Source: Proteus hauseri ATCC 700826 (GTDB lineage Bacteria; Pseudomonadota; Gammaproteobacteria; Enterobacterales; Enterobacteriaceae). From it: 64,000 nt of DNA. Location: positions 1 through 64,000 of the forward strand of contig NZ_LXEV01000032.1 of the NCBI RefSeq assembly GCF_001654965.1. The letters are read 5' to 3'. Positions 62,794 to 64,000 of this stretch are shown piece by piece; the first letter of the stretch is position 1, and each line of letters opens with the position of its first letter. A model generated the notes under the pieces. The model was not told the DNA's origin, searched no databases, and saw only the letters and a list, made by a program, of their open reading frames with translations. The translations under genes and the position numbers were made by a program.

Positions 62794-64000
62794 ATGAGCA
62801 ATACAGATTCCACTCTTCAATCTGAAGATCCCAAAGTTTTGCAGCAAAAAGCCAACAAGCGGAATACAGTATTTACTATCTTAACCGCTATCAGCTTTTC
62901 GCATCTGCTTAATGATATGATCCAATCATTGATTTTGGCGATTTATCCGATGTTGCAATCTGAGTTTTCACTGAGTTTTGTGCAAATTGGCATGATAACA
63001 CTGACCTATCAAATCACAGCATCGCTACTACAACCTTTTATTGGCCTTTATACTGATAAATATCCAAAACCCTATTCATTACCTATAGGCATGGGATTTA
63101 CACTTACAGGACTTATTTTATTAGCCTTTGCTAATACCTTCCCCATGTTGTTGCTTGCCGCTGGATTAGTCGGCACGGGGTCTTCTGTTTTTCATCCTGA
63201 ATCATCACGCGTTGCTAGAATGGCATCAGGAGGAAGGCACGGCCTGGCTCAATCCCTTTTCCAAGTTGGAGGCAATTTAGGAAGCTCATTAGGGCCACTA
63301 CTTGCTGCACTGATTATTGCACCTTATGGTAAAGGCAATGTCGGTTGGTTCTCTTTTGCTGCATTGTTAGCCATTGTAGTGCTTTTACAAGTTAGCCGCT
63401 GGTATAAAATTCAGCAAGAAGCTCAGAAAAAACAACCACGAACAATACAAACTCATGCTGTTTTACCTCGTAAAGCATTATTCGGATCATTAGCTATTTT
63501 ACTTATTCTTATTTTTTCTAAATATTTTTATCTCGCGAGTATCAGCAGCTACTATACTTTTTACTTAATACACAAGTTTGGTGTTTCTGTTCAAAACGCC
63601 CAAATTCACCTGTTTGTTTTTCTTTTTGCTGTTGCAGCAGGCACCATGATTGGTGGGCCTGTTGGGGATAAAATAGGCAGAAAATATGTTATTTGGGGAT
63701 CTATTCTTGGTGTTGCACCTTTTACCTTACTACTGCCTTATGCCAATCTTTATTGGACCGGCATTTTAACTGTCTTTATTGGTGTAATTTTAGCTTCAGC
63801 ATTTTCTGCTATCTTAGTTTACGCTCAAGAGTTGATCCCAGGTAAAACAGGCATGGTTTCTGGGCTTTTCTTTGGTCTTGCATTTGGGATGGGAGGTATT
63901 GGTGCCGCAGTGCTAGGTTACATAGCAGATCAGAAAAGTATTGAATATGTCTATCATATTTGTGCTTATTTGCCTCTACTTGGCATTTTCACAATTCTTC
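62794..64000 (+). CDS. fsr: Fosmidomycin resistance MFS transporter, 3' end beyond window
   Basis: The gene starts at 62794 (MSNTDSTLQSEDPKVLQQKA) after an AGGGAAAT site and is open to the window edge; 402 residues are visible. It has repeated hydrophobic segments and the motif FHPESSRVARMASGGRHGLA, typical of Fsr. E. coli Fsr (406 aa) gives fosmidomycin resistance on overexpression and lies next to ushA, as here. The extreme C-terminus is missing. Confidence 0.94.
   Translation, partial: MSNTDSTLQSEDPKVLQQKANKRNTVFTILTAISFSHLLNDMIQSLILAIYPMLQSEFSLSFVQIGMITLTYQITASLLQPFIGLYTDKYPKPYSLPIGMGFTLTGLILLAFANTFPMLLLAAGLVGTGSSVFHPESSRVARMASGGRHGLAQSLFQVGGNLGSSLGPLLAALIIAPYGKGNVGWFSFAALLAIVVLLQVSRWYKIQQEAQKKQPRTIQTHAVLPRKALFGSLAILLILIFSKYFYLASISSYYTFYLIHKFGVSVQNAQIHLFVFLFAVAAGTMIGGPVGDKIGRKYVIWGSILGVAPFTLLLPYANLYWTGILTVFIGVILASAFSAILVYAQELIPGKTGMVSGLFFGLAFGMGGIGAAVLGYIADQKSIEYVYHICAYLPLLGIFTIL

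Overview
The window is a low-GC (roughly 38-40 %) enterobacterial chromosome segment, most probably Proteus or a close relative in the Morganellaceae. The protein sequences are enterobacterial throughout. Gene order on the right follows blocks known from E. coli: folD-ybcJ, cysS-ppiB-lpxH-purE-purK, ybbP-ybbA-tesA-ybbO-ybbN-qmcA-ybbJ, cueR-copA, ybaP-ybaK-ushA-fsr. No rRNA gene or CRISPR array was seen.

Bases 1 to about 34,320 are a HK97-like siphovirus prophage lying against the 3' end of tRNA-Arg(UCU) (argU). From the tRNA leftward it holds: an AlpA-like gene next to the tRNA; a rightward early operon of small genes (28.6-34.2 kb); an immunity region with a cleavable CI repressor (25.5-26.2 kb); a leftward replication operon of helicase and primase ending in a Q antiterminator (25.4-21.8 kb); an accessory slot with a MetE-like methyltransferase, small Cys proteins and a tRNA-like element (21.5-19.2 kb); a holin-endolysin-Rz/Rz1 cassette; then HNH, TerS, TerL, portal, protease, capsid, connector and tail genes. 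The J-like tail-tip gene runs off the left edge. The capsid protein keeps the HK97 cross-linking residues, but the prohead protease gene is frameshifted, so this copy is probably defective unless the frameshift is a sequencing error. No integrase is visible.

The most interesting locus is directly downstream of the CI repressor, where lambda carries rexAB. It is one 659-aa protein with an N-terminal GHKL (Bergerat-fold) ATPase and a C-terminal Shedu-like PD-(D/E)xK nuclease. It has its own promoter, overlapped by a near-perfect LexA box. This looks like an SOS-controlled defence or exclusion module. A second accessory locus is the MetE-like gene between Q and the lysis cassette (the position of stx in Shiga-toxin phages). 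It has its own flanking terminators and two perfect 13-bp MetR boxes 22 bp apart, suggesting that host methionine control has been adopted by a phage cargo gene.

The chromosomal part (34.3-64 kb) is mostly conserved housekeeping: one-carbon metabolism (folD), a stand-alone fruK with a Cra box, cysS, ppiB, lpxH, purine synthesis (purEK with a PurR box), an MFS transporter, a MscS channel, ornithine decarboxylase (speF), the ybb block, and copper homeostasis (cueR and a four-metal-domain copA with a classical 19-bp-spacer CueR promoter). It continues with an AT-rich trimeric-autotransporter-like gene, then ybaP, ybaK, ushA, and fsr running off the right edge.
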